NCBI GenBank assembly: GCA_964512995.1
Contig: CAZELM010000016.1
Coordinates: 23,993-87,992, forward strand
Direction of reading: 5' to 3'
From: CAZELM01 sp964512995
GTDB lineage: Bacteria; CSSED10-310
DNA length: 64,000 bases
Shown here piece after piece: positions 35,075-45,344 of this stretch. The translations under genes were made by a program, and so were the position numbers. Under the pieces are notes generated by a model. That model did no database searches. It saw only the letters and a program-made list of their open reading frames with translations, and was not told the DNA's origin. How positions within the stretch are numbered: the first letter of the stretch is position 1; every line of letters starts with the position of its first letter.

Positions 35075-37240
35075 ATGTTTGTGAGCGGCCATGGTTCGCG
35101 GTTCTTCCCACATTCATTCATGATCATTTTCTGCATGATTATAATCTTCACTGGAATTGATGGAGCTTATTCGGGTACAGTAACAGAGAAAATCGATACA
35201 GGGTGTATCAATGACGGAGATGTGAATAGCGATGGCCTTCACTCCGCCGGAGATGCTCAAACGGCTTTCCATATCGCTTTAGGCTTTGAGACTCCCACGC
35301 CTGAAGAAAATTGCTCCGCAGATTGCAGTGGTGATGGCCTGGTATCCTCTGGCGATGCGCAACTGATCTTTTTTGCGGCGCTCGGTTCCGGGACATGTGC
35401 CGATCCGATTCAGACCAGTACACCTACTTCTCCTCCAGCACCGACGGATACTCCTGTACCGGATCCAACAGACACTCCCACACCTATTCAGACGAATACT
35501 CCGACACTGACACCGACGATTTTGCCAACTGAAACGCCGACTCCCACACCCATTCCGGCTGATGTCGTTTTCAATGAAATCGCATGGATGGGAACACTGG
35601 CCTCGATATCGGATGAATGGATCGAGCTGTACAATAATACGTCATTCTCGATCAATCTAGCCAACTGGCAGATCTGTGAAGTAAATCCATTCGGCGAGCA
35701 TGTTGTTATCACAACACTTTCCGGAACAATACCACCGGATGGTTATTATCTGATCGAACGAACGGACAATGACACGGTGAGCGATATTCCTGCTGACCGG
35801 GTGACGTCCTTTGGTGGATATGGGTTGAATGATGATGGTGAACACCTGATTTTAAAAGATAACAATGCAGAGATAATCGATTTCCTGAATTGTTCCGCTG
35901 CGTCTGGCGGCTGGTTTGCGGGATTGAATGTATCAACCACGAAAAATACGATGGAGCGGATTCATACGACGCTGCCGGGAGATCTTTCATCCAACTGGCG
36001 AACGAATGACGGATGTCTGATCAATGGCCTGGATGCCGCTGATACACCGATCAACGGATCACCCCGCTCGGAAAACAGCGTGATCGTTCCGACCGCTCCT
36101 GACAATCTGGGGCTGGATTCGGGAGATGGGATTGTTGACGTGAGCTGGTCCAGCGCCTCTCATGCCGGTCGATATCCGATATTGGGATATACCATTTACC
36201 GTCGAGAGGTCTCGACCGAATTCACACCCCTGGATACCGTGATGCTTCCAATCCTGTCGTATCGGGATGAGTCGGTTACAAATGACACGTTGTATTATTA
36301 CAAAATCAAAACAATCGACACGGCAAACCAGGAAAGCCACTGTACGTCCGTGATAAAGAATGTTGTTCCGGGACTTCCATCCGATACCTGTTCTAATGTC
36401 TACTTCAGCGAAATCATGTTTTATCCGATCGGCGAAGAGCCGAATGGTGAGTGGATCGAGCTTTACAATCCGACGGAAACGATCATCGATATCAGCGGCT
36501 GGCAGTTGATCGACAACGAAAATGGTCTCGAATTCGATGGCCGTTATACGTTTCCATCCGACACACTCATTCGACCGGGACAACGTCTGGTGCTGGCCTA
36601 TACCGAGGATGCTGCACCGGGGCATACAGACATCATCTATGGCGCTCCGGCATCCCCCCATCTCGAAGGCCAGCTTGCACTCGATAACACCACAGACAAA
36701 CTGACACTCCGGGATGCCCAATGGAAACTGGTAGACATGGTTCAGTACCAAGGGACCTGGATCCATCAGCAAGGTCGGTCGTTATGCCGGAAAGTGTGCC
36801 AGCGTGACTCCCAATATATTGAAATATATAATAAAGGCGATCAGCCGATTTCATTGGGAGGTCTGATGATTTCCGACTCCATCAATACAGACGTCATTGT
36901 TCCATATACCCGAAACGAGACCATGTTGCTTCCGGATCATTATGCTCTGATTGTCCATTCTCAATTTCAAAACAATTACGATATCCCATTCGGAACGATC
37001 ATCATGAGTTCCGGGGATTTGAACATCGGGAACAGGCTGACGCTATCATCATCCATTTCTCTTCTGTTTGGAGATGAAACGATTGATACCTATACACAAT
37101 CATTGTCGCCGGATATCGATATCTCTGTGGAGCGGATCGATCCGCTCCTCGGCGATACCCCAGACAACTGGAACCTCTGCCTGGACGCGAGCGGAAATAC
37201 TGCTGGTCGACCAAACAGTGCTTCAACACCAACCCCTTGA
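35075..37240 (+). CDS. Secreted lamin-tail-domain protein with N-terminal dockerin-like module
   Basis: Starting at 35075 (AGAGGAG about 7 nt upstream), the 721-residue protein has a signal peptide (FMIIFCMIIIFTGIDGAYS, about 15-33). A four-cysteine dockerin-like domain follows immediately (about 43-110; DGDVNSDGLHSAGDAQ... ADCSGDGLVSSGDAQ), then a Thr-Pro linker. Three lamin-tail-type (LTD) modules are recognisable by EWIELYNN, EWIELYNP and YIEIYNKG starts, near residues 170, 450 and 585. A fibronectin-III-like domain with SYRDESVTNDTLYYYKIK lies between the first and second. LTD modules in bacterial exported proteins often occur with nucleases and surface proteins, but no enzyme domain is here. 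It ends 12 nt before a phospholipase-D-fold gene, so they probably form an operon. Confidence 0.85.
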   Translation: MFVSGHGSRFFPHSFMIIFCMIIIFTGIDGAYSGTVTEKIDTGCINDGDVNSDGLHSAGDAQTAFHIALGFETPTPEENCSADCSGDGLVSSGDAQLIFFAALGSGTCADPIQTSTPTSPPAPTDTPVPDPTDTPTPIQTNTPTLTPTILPTETPTPTPIPADVVFNEIAWMGTLASISDEWIELYNNTSFSINLANWQICEVNPFGEHVVITTLSGTIPPDGYYLIERTDNDTVSDIPADRVTSFGGYGLNDDGEHLILKDNNAEIIDFLNCSAASGGWFAGLNVSTTKNTMERIHTTLPGDLSSNWRTNDGCLINGLDAADTPINGSPRSENSVIVPTAPDNLGLDSGDGIVDVSWSSASHAGRYPILGYTIYRREVSTEFTPLDTVMLPILSYRDESVTNDTLYYYKIKTIDTANQESHCTSVIKNVVPGLPSDTCSNVYFSEIMFYPIGEEPNGEWIELYNPTETIIDISGWQLIDNENGLEFDGRYTFPSDTLIRPGQRLVLAYTEDAAPGHTDIIYGAPASPHLEGQLALDNTTDKLTLRDAQWKLVDMVQYQGTWIHQQGRSLCRKVCQRDSQYIEIYNKGDQPISLGGLMISDSINTDVIVPYTRNETMLLPDHYALIVHSQFQNNYDIPFGTIIMSSGDLNIGNRLTLSSSISLLFGDETIDTYTQSLSPDIDISVERIDPLLGDTPDNWNLCLDASGNTAGRPNSASTPTP

Positions 37241-37252
37241 TCCGGAGATGAT

Positions 37253-38767
37253 ATGAAACGATCCATTGCATGGCTGATTATTTTGCTGATTGCTCAATCG
37301 TCCCTTCATGCTCAGGACATTGTTCTGTATCATAATCATCCTCCCAGTTCAGGAGATATCGATGTCGCTTTGACCAATCTGATTTTACAGGCTCAGAGTT
37401 CAGTGGATATGGCCAGTTACATTCTAGACCGGGACATCATCATCGATGCACTGAAAACCGCAAAAACCGTGAATCAGATCGACGTCCGGCTCATTGCCGA
37501 GTCCGATTATTACTATGAAAACCTGGATTCGGTATATCGCCCATTGGAAGATGTCGGTATCGATATTGTGAAGGATACCGATGGATTCGGCGGGAATGGG
37601 GAAGCTCACAATAAATTCGTGGTGATCGACGGAAACAAAGTCTGGACCGGCTCATACAACTTTTCCCGAGCGGGTACCATCCGAAATTCCAATGATGCTG
37701 TCCTGATCCAATCAACAGCTCTTGCGGCTCAGTTTACGACAGAATTCAATGAGATGTTCATCGATCATCATTTCGGCGTCCAGAAAATCGACAATCATTC
37801 TGATCCGCAAAGGGTAACGGCGGGAGGTTCGGTTGTGGAATACTACTTCTCACCGACCGATGGAACAGCGTCGCATATTCTTGATGCAATCGACACGGCC
37901 CAATACAGCATCCATTTTCTGATTTTCTCGTTCACTCGGAACGATATCGGAGACATACTGGTTGCAAAACACAATGCGGGATTGGAAGTCAAAGGGGTTT
38001 TCGATGAAGACAATCGTCTGGAGTATGGTGGGGAGTATATCCGGTTGATGGAGGCAGGCCTTCCGGTCCGGTATGACCAATTCCAGTATAAACTCCATCA
38101 CAAGCTGATGATCATCGATTACAATCATCCCGAATCGGATCCCCTTGTGATCACCGGGTCTTATAATTGGTCTACCCGAGCGGAAAACGAGAATGATGAA
38201 AATATCGTCATCATTCACGATACCGCACTCGCACAGAGCTATCATGCTTTATTCAATGATATCTATGTCAATCATGCCATTTCAGACAATGTCAATCCAC
38301 TGGGACGACTCGCCATCAATGAGATCATGACCAACGCTTCTCGGACATCGATTTCATTCGATGATCAAACGAACTGGGGTCAGAGTGATGGGATCGGTGG
38401 CACACCACAAGCTCCGGAATCCATAGACACCACCCCACCCATTATTAAGCATACTCCAGTTCTCTCTGCCATCGCCGGTCAGTCTATCAATATCTATTTC
38501 GATTTTTTTGATCCCGATGATCCGGAACAATCGACTGCATATGCCAGGAATCTCTATTATCGTGTGAGTGGTGAACCACAGTATACTAGGCAACCGATGA
38601 GAACCATATACGATCAATACATGGGGACAATTCCGTCAGAAGCAGTCACGGGAGAAGGGATCGATTATTACATCAGTTGCATGGATAAAGCCAATAATCT
38701 CAGCACGTCTCCACCCTTGAATGCAGTTGAACATCCCTATCACATCACGATTTCACCACCGCAATGA
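37253..38767 (+). CDS. Secreted phospholipase D-fold protein
   Basis: The 504-residue protein has a signal peptide (about 1-20, MKRSIAWLIILLIAQSSLHAQ). Two HKD motifs form the catalytic pair: HNKFVVID in the first half and HHKLMIID in the second, each followed by a GSYN[FW]S sequence. The PLD superfamily contains phospholipases, nucleases and synthases; a secreted enzyme with this pattern could be a nuclease or phospholipase, and the sequence does not decide. The last 130 residues look like beta-sandwich modules. CCGGAGATGAT precedes the ATG. It is coupled with the LTD protein gene upstream. Confidence 0.88.
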   Translation: MKRSIAWLIILLIAQSSLHAQDIVLYHNHPPSSGDIDVALTNLILQAQSSVDMASYILDRDIIIDALKTAKTVNQIDVRLIAESDYYYENLDSVYRPLEDVGIDIVKDTDGFGGNGEAHNKFVVIDGNKVWTGSYNFSRAGTIRNSNDAVLIQSTALAAQFTTEFNEMFIDHHFGVQKIDNHSDPQRVTAGGSVVEYYFSPTDGTASHILDAIDTAQYSIHFLIFSFTRNDIGDILVAKHNAGLEVKGVFDEDNRLEYGGEYIRLMEAGLPVRYDQFQYKLHHKLMIIDYNHPESDPLVITGSYNWSTRAENENDENIVIIHDTALAQSYHALFNDIYVNHAISDNVNPLGRLAINEIMTNASRTSISFDDQTNWGQSDGIGGTPQAPESIDTTPPIIKHTPVLSAIAGQSINIYFDFFDPDDPEQSTAYARNLYYRVSGEPQYTRQPMRTIYDQYMGTIPSEAVTGEGIDYYISCMDKANNLSTSPPLNAVEHPYHITISPPQ

Positions 38768-38808
38768 TGCATTTTTTAACAAAATCGAAAGCCTTCGAAA
38801 TCTTGGGG

Positions 38809-39195
38809 TTACTCAAATTCGCTGGCTCTAGCCAAGGCACTCTCAATCGCTTTTATCAACCCGCTCAATTCAAATGGTTTTGGCAAAAAGTTTACGACTC
38901 CTATCTCGTAGAGTTGAAAAACCGCTTCGAAATCATCTTTTTTCGTCAGCATGATTACTGGAATTTTTTTGGTCACTGGGTTTGATTTCAGTATTTTGAG
39001 CAACTCATACCCATTCATTCTGGGCATCATCAAATCACAGACAATAATATCGGGAGTCTTCTCCTTCATATGCTCCAAGGCATCCACCCCGTCGAGTGCA
39101 GTCATCACGATATATTCTGAATCACGGAGCGTTTCCTCCAGTATTTCAAGCATGTCCGGTTCATCATCAACTATCAATACAATCTGTTTTTTCAT
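38809..39195 (-). CDS. Single-domain response regulator, CheY-like
   Basis: The 128-residue protein is a complete receiver. The acidic pair is DDE near residue 11, the phosphoacceptor Asp is in IIVCDLMMPRMNG, followed by the Thr in IMLTKKDD and Lys in FLPKPFE. No output domain is present, so it presumably acts by protein contact. The ATG at 39195 has GTGGAG about 7 nt upstream; an in-frame GTG at 39207 overlaps that site and is less likely. It is convergent with the phospholipase gene (38767 versus 38809). No histidine kinase is adjacent. Confidence 0.92.
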   Translation of the reverse strand: MKKQIVLIVDDEPDMLEILEETLRDSEYIVMTALDGVDALEHMKEKTPDIIVCDLMMPRMNGYELLKILKSNPVTKKIPVIMLTKKDDFEAVFQLYEIGVVNFLPKPFELSGLIKAIESALARASEFE

Positions 39196-39572
39196 AAGGA
39201 TCTCCACATTGTTTTCCGTATGATCATGAAGTTCCCCACGGTTTCGTGATCAATGAATTCTTCAATACGATCAGAGTATATCATAGCATCAGCATCAGCA
39301 TAAAACAAGACCGATCAGGCACACCGACTGCCTCGGATAACAAATGCATTGAAACGATCTCCGGGAGTTTCCGGGTTGAAGCATCCTGTTCAAGCACCAC
39401 AAAATTTTATCCAACGCATCGATGGGATGCACAACTCGTATTTTTCTGCAGAATGGATTCTATCAATCCAAAATCCGAGTTGAGTATAACAGGCGCCATT
39501 TTATGTTGGACTTTTAGCACATATCATGCAAAGATATCTACTGGAATAGATAAGGTTTCATTTCACAATCAA

Positions 39573-39854
39573 ATGGTAAATTCTATGAATAATCAAACAA
39601 TTCAAGATCGTATCATTCGAATCAAAGATATGCTTGCAGATTGTCCCAATGCCACACATATGCCAGAGGAAATCCAGCATATTCTCAAAACGGCACTCAA
39701 AGTTGTCAAAGTCACTGAAGCTGCGATCCTAAGTAATGATTTGCAGGCACTCCAGCAGATCGAAGGAGCGTTTTTAAAAGCCGAAACGGTTATCTCCAGC
39801 GTTGCCAATGCCTCCAAACGTAAGGGAGATACATTCCGGTCTGATATCCAGTAA
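39573..39854 (+). CDS. Small helical protein, unknown function
   Basis: The 93-residue protein (alternative ATG at 39585) is hydrophilic and helical, for example DRIIRIKDMLADCPNATHMPEEIQHILKTALKVVK. The region upstream in the same frame is open but looks non-coding. The ribosome-binding site is weak. No family recognised; it may not be translated. Confidence 0.4.
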   Translation: MVNSMNNQTIQDRIIRIKDMLADCPNATHMPEEIQHILKTALKVVKVTEAAILSNDLQALQQIEGAFLKAETVISSVANASKRKGDTFRSDIQ

Positions 39855-40018
39855 TATCCGGAGCGCGTCTCAACTAGATAGCACGTCTCTCACAAGCAGC
39901 CGGTTATCGACTGTTTGGAAAAGGGTATTCTATTTCATAAATTTTGGAACGCAGGTATAATCCCCGGAGTGTATGGGTGTTCGTTAGCAAAATTTTTGGA
40001 ATCTGCGGAGTAAATGAC

Positions 40019-42106
40019 ATGTTCTGTTCGAAAAAAACGGGTCTACGTTATTTTTTATTTGGAGTAATCCTGGGAGTTCTTCTGTTGTTTACCAACGTTG
40101 TGATGGCTCAAGAACTGAATGATCCTGCATGGACTGATATCGAATCCGGATCCAAGGAGGAAGCCGAATTGAACTACTCCATGGCATTAACACCTCCAGA
40201 TGATACGCGCTATTCTATCGAATCGATCAAAAAGATGGGCGAAGCCGTCCATCAAACCGATTATCCGAATGCCAATGCGGTTTACCTCGTATCCCGGGAT
40301 CGAACCGCTTTTGATGTGGATGGGCGTTATCATCTGATCCTACAGGAAGCGATAAAAATCCTTTCTGATACCGGGGTTGACGAATTCGGGAATGCAACAA
40401 TCCGCTATAGCCTTCCTTATGATCGTATCCGCATACTCGAAGCATTTATTATCCTGACGGATGGTTCTGTCATATCGATTTCACCCGATGAAATCATAGA
40501 TATCCCGGACTCGCAGGATGCTGAAAGCAATATTTATGAGCCAATCTGGAGGATGAAAGTGATTGCTTTTCCAAAAGTCGAGCCGGGAGTCGTTATCTGT
40601 TATACATATGAAGAATGTACGATTCGCCCAAGAACTCCTGGAATCTTAAACTGGGGACACACATTCCGTACATCAGAACCCATTCTGGAAGCATCGGTAT
40701 ACCTGAAAGGTCCCTCCTCCATGCCGGCTTACTGGCATATTTCCAATGATCCCGATAATCAGGTCACGTTCTGGAAAGAAGAGACGGGATTGGGGAGTTC
40801 CGGAAACTTCACCACTTACTGCTGGAAAAGCCAGAATCTTCCCATCGTAATATCGGAATCGGGAATGATACCGATCGAAGAACTCCAAACACAACTTTTC
40901 TTTTCCACTGTCACGTGGGAGGAATTCAGCAGACGGGAAGCTGTTCTGATCGAACCGAATCTTGTTCCGGATGAAGCGATCAGAGCCAAGGTTCTGGAAC
41001 TCACCCAACACATATCTGACCCACTCGCCAAACTGCATACACTCTTTCAATATGTGACCAAAAAGGTTCGATATATGGGAGTAGCGTATGGGGACCGCCC
41101 GGGAGTCGATCCTGATCCGGTTTCCCGAACGTTCGCGAATAATGCGGGAGTCTGCAAAGATAAAGCCGGACTTCTCACTGCCATGCTCCGCCTTGCAGAC
41201 ATCGAAGCCTATTATTCTTTGAACAATCCAACCATCCGGATTCAGCAGAAAACCGCGGTCGATCAATTTGATCATGCCATTGTTGCTGCACGGCTCCCCG
41301 GCGAATCTGAATTTCGATATCTGGATGTAACGACCGATTTGGAGCGGTCTATGTGCCCCGCATCATCTGGTGGTACATCTGTCTTGCGGATCGACCGAAA
41401 GGGAGCCCCCATCGAAACAATCCCCATTTCCGGCCCGGAGCTGAACATGGGTCGTCTCGAAGCCGTTTCAACGATTGACGAACAGGGTAATCTGGCCAGT
41501 CAGGTTCACTACTCCGGAGACGGAATCCGGGATGTTCTGTTCCGGGAACCACTCTATTATGTGGAACCTGGCAAGCACCTTGAATGGTTCGGATACTTCC
41601 TCAAAGATCTTGCTCCGACGACATCCGTGACGCAATTTTCCTTTTCCCCCCAACCACTGGATGACCTGACCCAGACCATGACGTTCTACATGACATTCTT
41701 GGTCCCAGGCTACGTCATCAAAGCCAATAAGTATCATCTGTTCAAAATGCCTGAAGCGTTATTCATTTTTGACTGGATTTATAGCGATGCATTGGAATCA
41801 GCATCTTTGCCCTCCCGAAAAAACCCGTTGAATCTGCAAACGAATTCGGGGATGACGGTTCGGGAAACGATGTCTATCCCTTCCACATATCGAGTGAAAG
41901 CAATCCCCAATCCCATTCAGATCGAATCAGGGGGAATCCGATTTCAACAATCTTATCGGGTGGAGCCACACTCGATTATCCTGGATCAGCTCTTTGAAAT
42001 CACGCAGCCTCGAATCCCACCTGAAGAATACGGAGCCTTCAAATCGGCTTTATCGGAAATTCAAAAATCGACCCGATCCTATATCATTCTGGAGACCGAT
42101 CTATGA
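40019..42106 (+). CDS. Exported DUF3857/transglutaminase-like protein
   Basis: The 695-residue protein starts at ATG 40019 with GGAG about 8 nt upstream. Its signal peptide is MFCSKKTGLRYFLFGVILG... VVMAQ. An N-terminal DUF3857 beta domain (about 60-290) is followed by a transglutaminase-like domain (about 310-445). The Cys-His-Asp triad is intact: C379 in NAGVCKDKAGL, H419 in QFDHAIVA and D436 in RYLDVT. The C-terminal 250 residues are beta-rich. The triad may give a protease- or transglutaminase-type activity in the envelope. The gene overlaps the next one by 4 nt (ATGA). Confidence 0.9.
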   Translation: MFCSKKTGLRYFLFGVILGVLLLFTNVVMAQELNDPAWTDIESGSKEEAELNYSMALTPPDDTRYSIESIKKMGEAVHQTDYPNANAVYLVSRDRTAFDVDGRYHLILQEAIKILSDTGVDEFGNATIRYSLPYDRIRILEAFIILTDGSVISISPDEIIDIPDSQDAESNIYEPIWRMKVIAFPKVEPGVVICYTYEECTIRPRTPGILNWGHTFRTSEPILEASVYLKGPSSMPAYWHISNDPDNQVTFWKEETGLGSSGNFTTYCWKSQNLPIVISESGMIPIEELQTQLFFSTVTWEEFSRREAVLIEPNLVPDEAIRAKVLELTQHISDPLAKLHTLFQYVTKKVRYMGVAYGDRPGVDPDPVSRTFANNAGVCKDKAGLLTAMLRLADIEAYYSLNNPTIRIQQKTAVDQFDHAIVAARLPGESEFRYLDVTTDLERSMCPASSGGTSVLRIDRKGAPIETIPISGPELNMGRLEAVSTIDEQGNLASQVHYSGDGIRDVLFREPLYYVEPGKHLEWFGYFLKDLAPTTSVTQFSFSPQPLDDLTQTMTFYMTFLVPGYVIKANKYHLFKMPEALFIFDWIYSDALESASLPSRKNPLNLQTNSGMTVRETMSIPSTYRVKAIPNPIQIESGGIRFQQSYRVEPHSIILDQLFEITQPRIPPEEYGAFKSALSEIQKSTRSYIILETDL

Positions 42107-44043
42107 TACAGAAACATGCTTCATCAGTAACCAGCTTACTTTATATATTGATAGGAATTATCGTTATGCCAATAAACTACACGATAGCAGGTATGGACAT
42201 CAGAACAATCATCGAAAATACTCCGAACCCATCTCAATATCCCGAGGCATCCGCGATCATTCTCAATCGTGATATCACCATTACATTGACCGATGAACGA
42301 CACTATGTGAAGGAGGAGGAAGTTCTGTTACAAATCCTATCCGGAAAAGCCAAACATGATTATGGTGATCTGAAAATCACATTCGATACCCGATATGAAC
42401 AGGTGGAGATTATCACAGCCGAAACATTCAATCTCGAACGAAATTCTGTTCCCATCATGGAAGGAGCGGACAACGAAATCATCCCGCCCAGTCTCATGGA
42501 CGCCACGGTCTACAACACCATTCGACAACGAGTCATTTCACTATCAGATGTCGAGCCGGGTGCGATTCTTCATTGGAAGATCAAGCGAACCGTTCAGTAT
42601 CCGAATCAGGACCGGTTTTTATGGGGAGAACAGACTTTCATGGAGGATATCCCGATACTCACCGATTCTTTCCGCATCAATGTCGCACATCATCTCCCTT
42701 TCCAATACGAAATGGTGAATGGACTGAAAGCACCGGAATGCAGTGAAGGTGATGGTTTCAAAACATATATCTGGCGTCTTACCTCCACACCAATGCTCAT
42801 CCCGGAATGGGATATGACTGCGATTGAAAACATCGTTCCCCGCCTTCTCTATACAACTGCACCATCCTGGTCTGTGATCGCCGACTGGTTCCGAAGCAAG
42901 TTCAATCATGCCGATCTGTCTGAACAACTTCGCCAACATACTACCGCAATCATCACAGATCTTTCGGATAATGCCAAACGTATCCAAGCGATTTATCGAT
43001 GGGTCTCCGATGAAGTTCGATCGATCGATCTGCCATTGGGACTCCGGGGCTACCAACCCAATACACTGGATGTCATCCTGAAAAACCAATACGGTGATTC
43101 CTTGGATAAAGCACATATTCTGACTGCCATGCTTCGAGCAGCTGGGTTTGAAGCGAATCCTCTTCTCTTTTCATCCGAATCGATTCATAATCCAGATACA
43201 TTGCCGACATTGGCTTTCTTTGATTCTGTGGGAGTTGTGATACAAGGTTTACCCAATGGCGACATCTGGCTCGACCCCGAAGAAAACAATCTTCATGCGG
43301 GGTTGTTCATCCGGGGCCAGAATACACAGGCACTCATCGTAACTCCTTCGAAGTATCACATCGTCACTGTCCCCGAACTCAATCCAGAGAAATCGATCAG
43401 TCATCAGAAGATCGATCTCCAACTGAATCCAGACGGTACCGCGATCGGCCGATTTCGTTGGACAGGAACCGGATATTTCGATTATGCTGCACGAAATGAC
43501 CTCCGCCAGAGAACTCCAATGGAACGCCGGATGGACATGGATATACTGATGAACTCAACAGAATCACAGTCTGATATCCTTTCGGCGAAGGAAAGCGACT
43601 GGTCTGATTTCTCTCAGCCTGCGTGCATTGAACTGGATCTATTTTGGCCACATTTTGGTATTTTGGAAGGAGATGTCATGGTGATATCGATTCCGGAATT
43701 TCCATTATCTTTCAGTCGGATTAATTTTCCGATGGAGAAACAGAATCGGCTATATCCGACGGCACTGGAATCCGCTGGGATCGAGGAATATCACTGGTCG
43801 ATCACACTCCCGGAAGCATTTCATGTGATCTATCTCCCTCAATCCGCTCAAAATGGAAACAGCGATGTCGATATTCGCCAGACTTGCAACAATGATGGGC
43901 ATCGGATTATCCTGACGCGGAAAATCACATGGAATCATACCGAGATCGCTCCCATTCCATTTCCAGAAATCAAAGGAATCTATGATCATTTTTCGAGTGA
44001 ACAGGAAAACCTTGTTTTGCTGGAAAAGTTCACCTCTCGTTAA
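42103..44043 (+). CDS. DUF3857/transglutaminase-like protein lacking catalytic residues
   Basis: The 646-residue protein is a paralogue-type neighbour with the same architecture: signal peptide (about 1-29, SLLYILIGIIVMPINYTIAG), DUF3857 domain (about 40-260), transglutaminase fold (about 280-400). The triad Cys is replaced by Ser (S333 in QYGDSLDKAHIL), and the His site reads Ser (S375 in FFDSVGVVI). The third residue may be the Asp in DIWLDPE. It should not be a cysteine peptidase and may be a binding partner or regulator of the upstream protein. ATGA overlap with the upstream gene shows coupling. Its stop overlaps that of the convergent lhgO by 4 bp. Confidence 0.88.
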   Translation: MIQKHASSVTSLLYILIGIIVMPINYTIAGMDIRTIIENTPNPSQYPEASAIILNRDITITLTDERHYVKEEEVLLQILSGKAKHDYGDLKITFDTRYEQVEIITAETFNLERNSVPIMEGADNEIIPPSLMDATVYNTIRQRVISLSDVEPGAILHWKIKRTVQYPNQDRFLWGEQTFMEDIPILTDSFRINVAHHLPFQYEMVNGLKAPECSEGDGFKTYIWRLTSTPMLIPEWDMTAIENIVPRLLYTTAPSWSVIADWFRSKFNHADLSEQLRQHTTAIITDLSDNAKRIQAIYRWVSDEVRSIDLPLGLRGYQPNTLDVILKNQYGDSLDKAHILTAMLRAAGFEANPLLFSSESIHNPDTLPTLAFFDSVGVVIQGLPNGDIWLDPEENNLHAGLFIRGQNTQALIVTPSKYHIVTVPELNPEKSISHQKIDLQLNPDGTAIGRFRWTGTGYFDYAARNDLRQRTPMERRMDMDILMNSTESQSDILSAKESDWSDFSQPACIELDLFWPHFGILEGDVMVISIPEFPLSFSRINFPMEKQNRLYPTALESAGIEEYHWSITLPEAFHVIYLPQSAQNGNSDVDIRQTCNNDGHRIILTRKITWNHTEIAPIPFPEIKGIYDHFSSEQENLVLLEKFTSR

Positions 44044-45263
44044 ACTTTGTTCAATGAAAAGTTCATCTGTGCCAGCGAGGCAATTGTTTTTCCGATACTG
44101 AGACAGGCAGTCGCTGCAGGCGATGGTGCATTCAAGACATGGATCATACGTTCTGATTCCCGAATCCGAAAATCATCTACAAGAAATCCATTGGGTTCTA
44201 ATGCCTGCGCCCTAACACCTGCTCCCCCACGTTCAACATCCAACTCAGTGATCTCTGGGATCAGACGTTGTAAAGCAGCGACGAACGCCTGTTTTGAAAA
44301 GGATCGATAGAATTCTCCGAGTCCCATCGACCAGTGCTTCATCGCCATACGCCAAAATCCTTTGTACGTCGCAAATTCCAGCAGATCGGTCATGGAGACA
44401 TCTGTCGCGTGATACCCTTCTCTCTTGAAAGCCAGAACGGCATTAGGTCCCGCTTCCACTTCCCCGTGAATCATCCGTGTAAAATGAACACCAAGAAATG
44501 GAAATTGCGGGTCGGGAACCGGATAAATCAGATTTTTCACCAGGAAACGCCGATCTGGTTTTAAGATATAGTATTCTCCCCGGAATGGAATGATCTGAAG
44601 ACCCGGATCGATGCCACAGAGCTTCGCAACACGATCGCTGTAGAGACCAGAACAATTAATCAGATTCCTGCAATGAAACTCCCCCCGAGTGGTTTCCAGA
44701 ACCATTTCAGATGGAAAATGTCTCAATCCCGTGACCCGGCTGTTCAGTGAGATCTCAGCTCCGGATTCCCGGATATGTCCGGCAATGATCTCAACAAGCT
44801 GAACATAATCGATAATACCGGTTTCCGGGATCAGGAGTCCTGCCATGCCTGCCACATGGGGTTCATTTTCCTTCATTTCGACCGGATCAAGTCTCCGGAT
44901 ACCATTCAGTCCATTTTCTATTCCCCGCTTTTCCAGACGATCCAACGCAACAATCTCTTCCGGTGTAACTGCGACCACCAGTTTCCCACATCGTTCATGA
45001 GCTACGCCATGTTCCTGGCAAAACCGGTACAATGACTCCCGGCCTTCGACACAGTTTTTTGCTTTCAATGATCCCGGCTTATAATACAAGCCAGAATGAA
45101 TGACACCGCTGTTGTTTCCGGTCTGGTGTCTGGCCAATGTTCCTTCGGCCTCGAGGACAATCAAGGAGACATCATAGGAATCCTTCAATGCTTTTGCGGT
45201 TGCCATACCAACAATGCCACCACCGATGATCGCAATATCATATTGTCTGTCAGGCACATTCAC
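44040..45263 (-). CDS. lhgO: L-2-hydroxyglutarate oxidase/dehydrogenase
   Basis: The 407-residue FAD protein belongs to the DAO family and matches LhgO. The N-terminal dinucleotide motif is YDIAIIGGGIVGMATAKAL, then HQTGNNSGVIHSGLYYKPGS, then a C-terminal GGAGVRAQAL region. LhgO oxidises L-2-hydroxyglutarate to 2-oxoglutarate, usually passing electrons to quinone at the inner membrane. A generic FAD-dependent oxidoreductase of the same family is the alternative. The ATG has GGGAGGTG about 6 nt upstream. 2-Oxoglutarate would be a possible substrate of the 2-oxoacid oxidoreductase encoded upstream. Confidence 0.85.
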   Translation of the reverse strand: MNVPDRQYDIAIIGGGIVGMATAKALKDSYDVSLIVLEAEGTLARHQTGNNSGVIHSGLYYKPGSLKAKNCVEGRESLYRFCQEHGVAHERCGKLVVAVTPEEIVALDRLEKRGIENGLNGIRRLDPVEMKENEPHVAGMAGLLIPETGIIDYVQLVEIIAGHIRESGAEISLNSRVTGLRHFPSEMVLETTRGEFHCRNLINCSGLYSDRVAKLCGIDPGLQIIPFRGEYYILKPDRRFLVKNLIYPVPDPQFPFLGVHFTRMIHGEVEAGPNAVLAFKREGYHATDVSMTDLLEFATYKGFWRMAMKHWSMGLGEFYRSFSKQAFVAALQRLIPEITELDVERGGAGVRAQALEPNGFLVDDFRIRESERMIHVLNAPSPAATACLSIGKTIASLAQMNFSLNKV

Positions 45264-45344
45264 CTCCCATTCAGGGTAATCTCGTTTTCTTTCCGAAGTA
45301 AAATCCCAAAGATGGCAATCCGGATTCTACGATCGTCGATTCCT

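Noticed and set aside
39246..39572. N-terminal extension of the small helical protein at 39573
   Set aside because: The extension has no domain or ribosome-binding site and looks like intergenic sequence.
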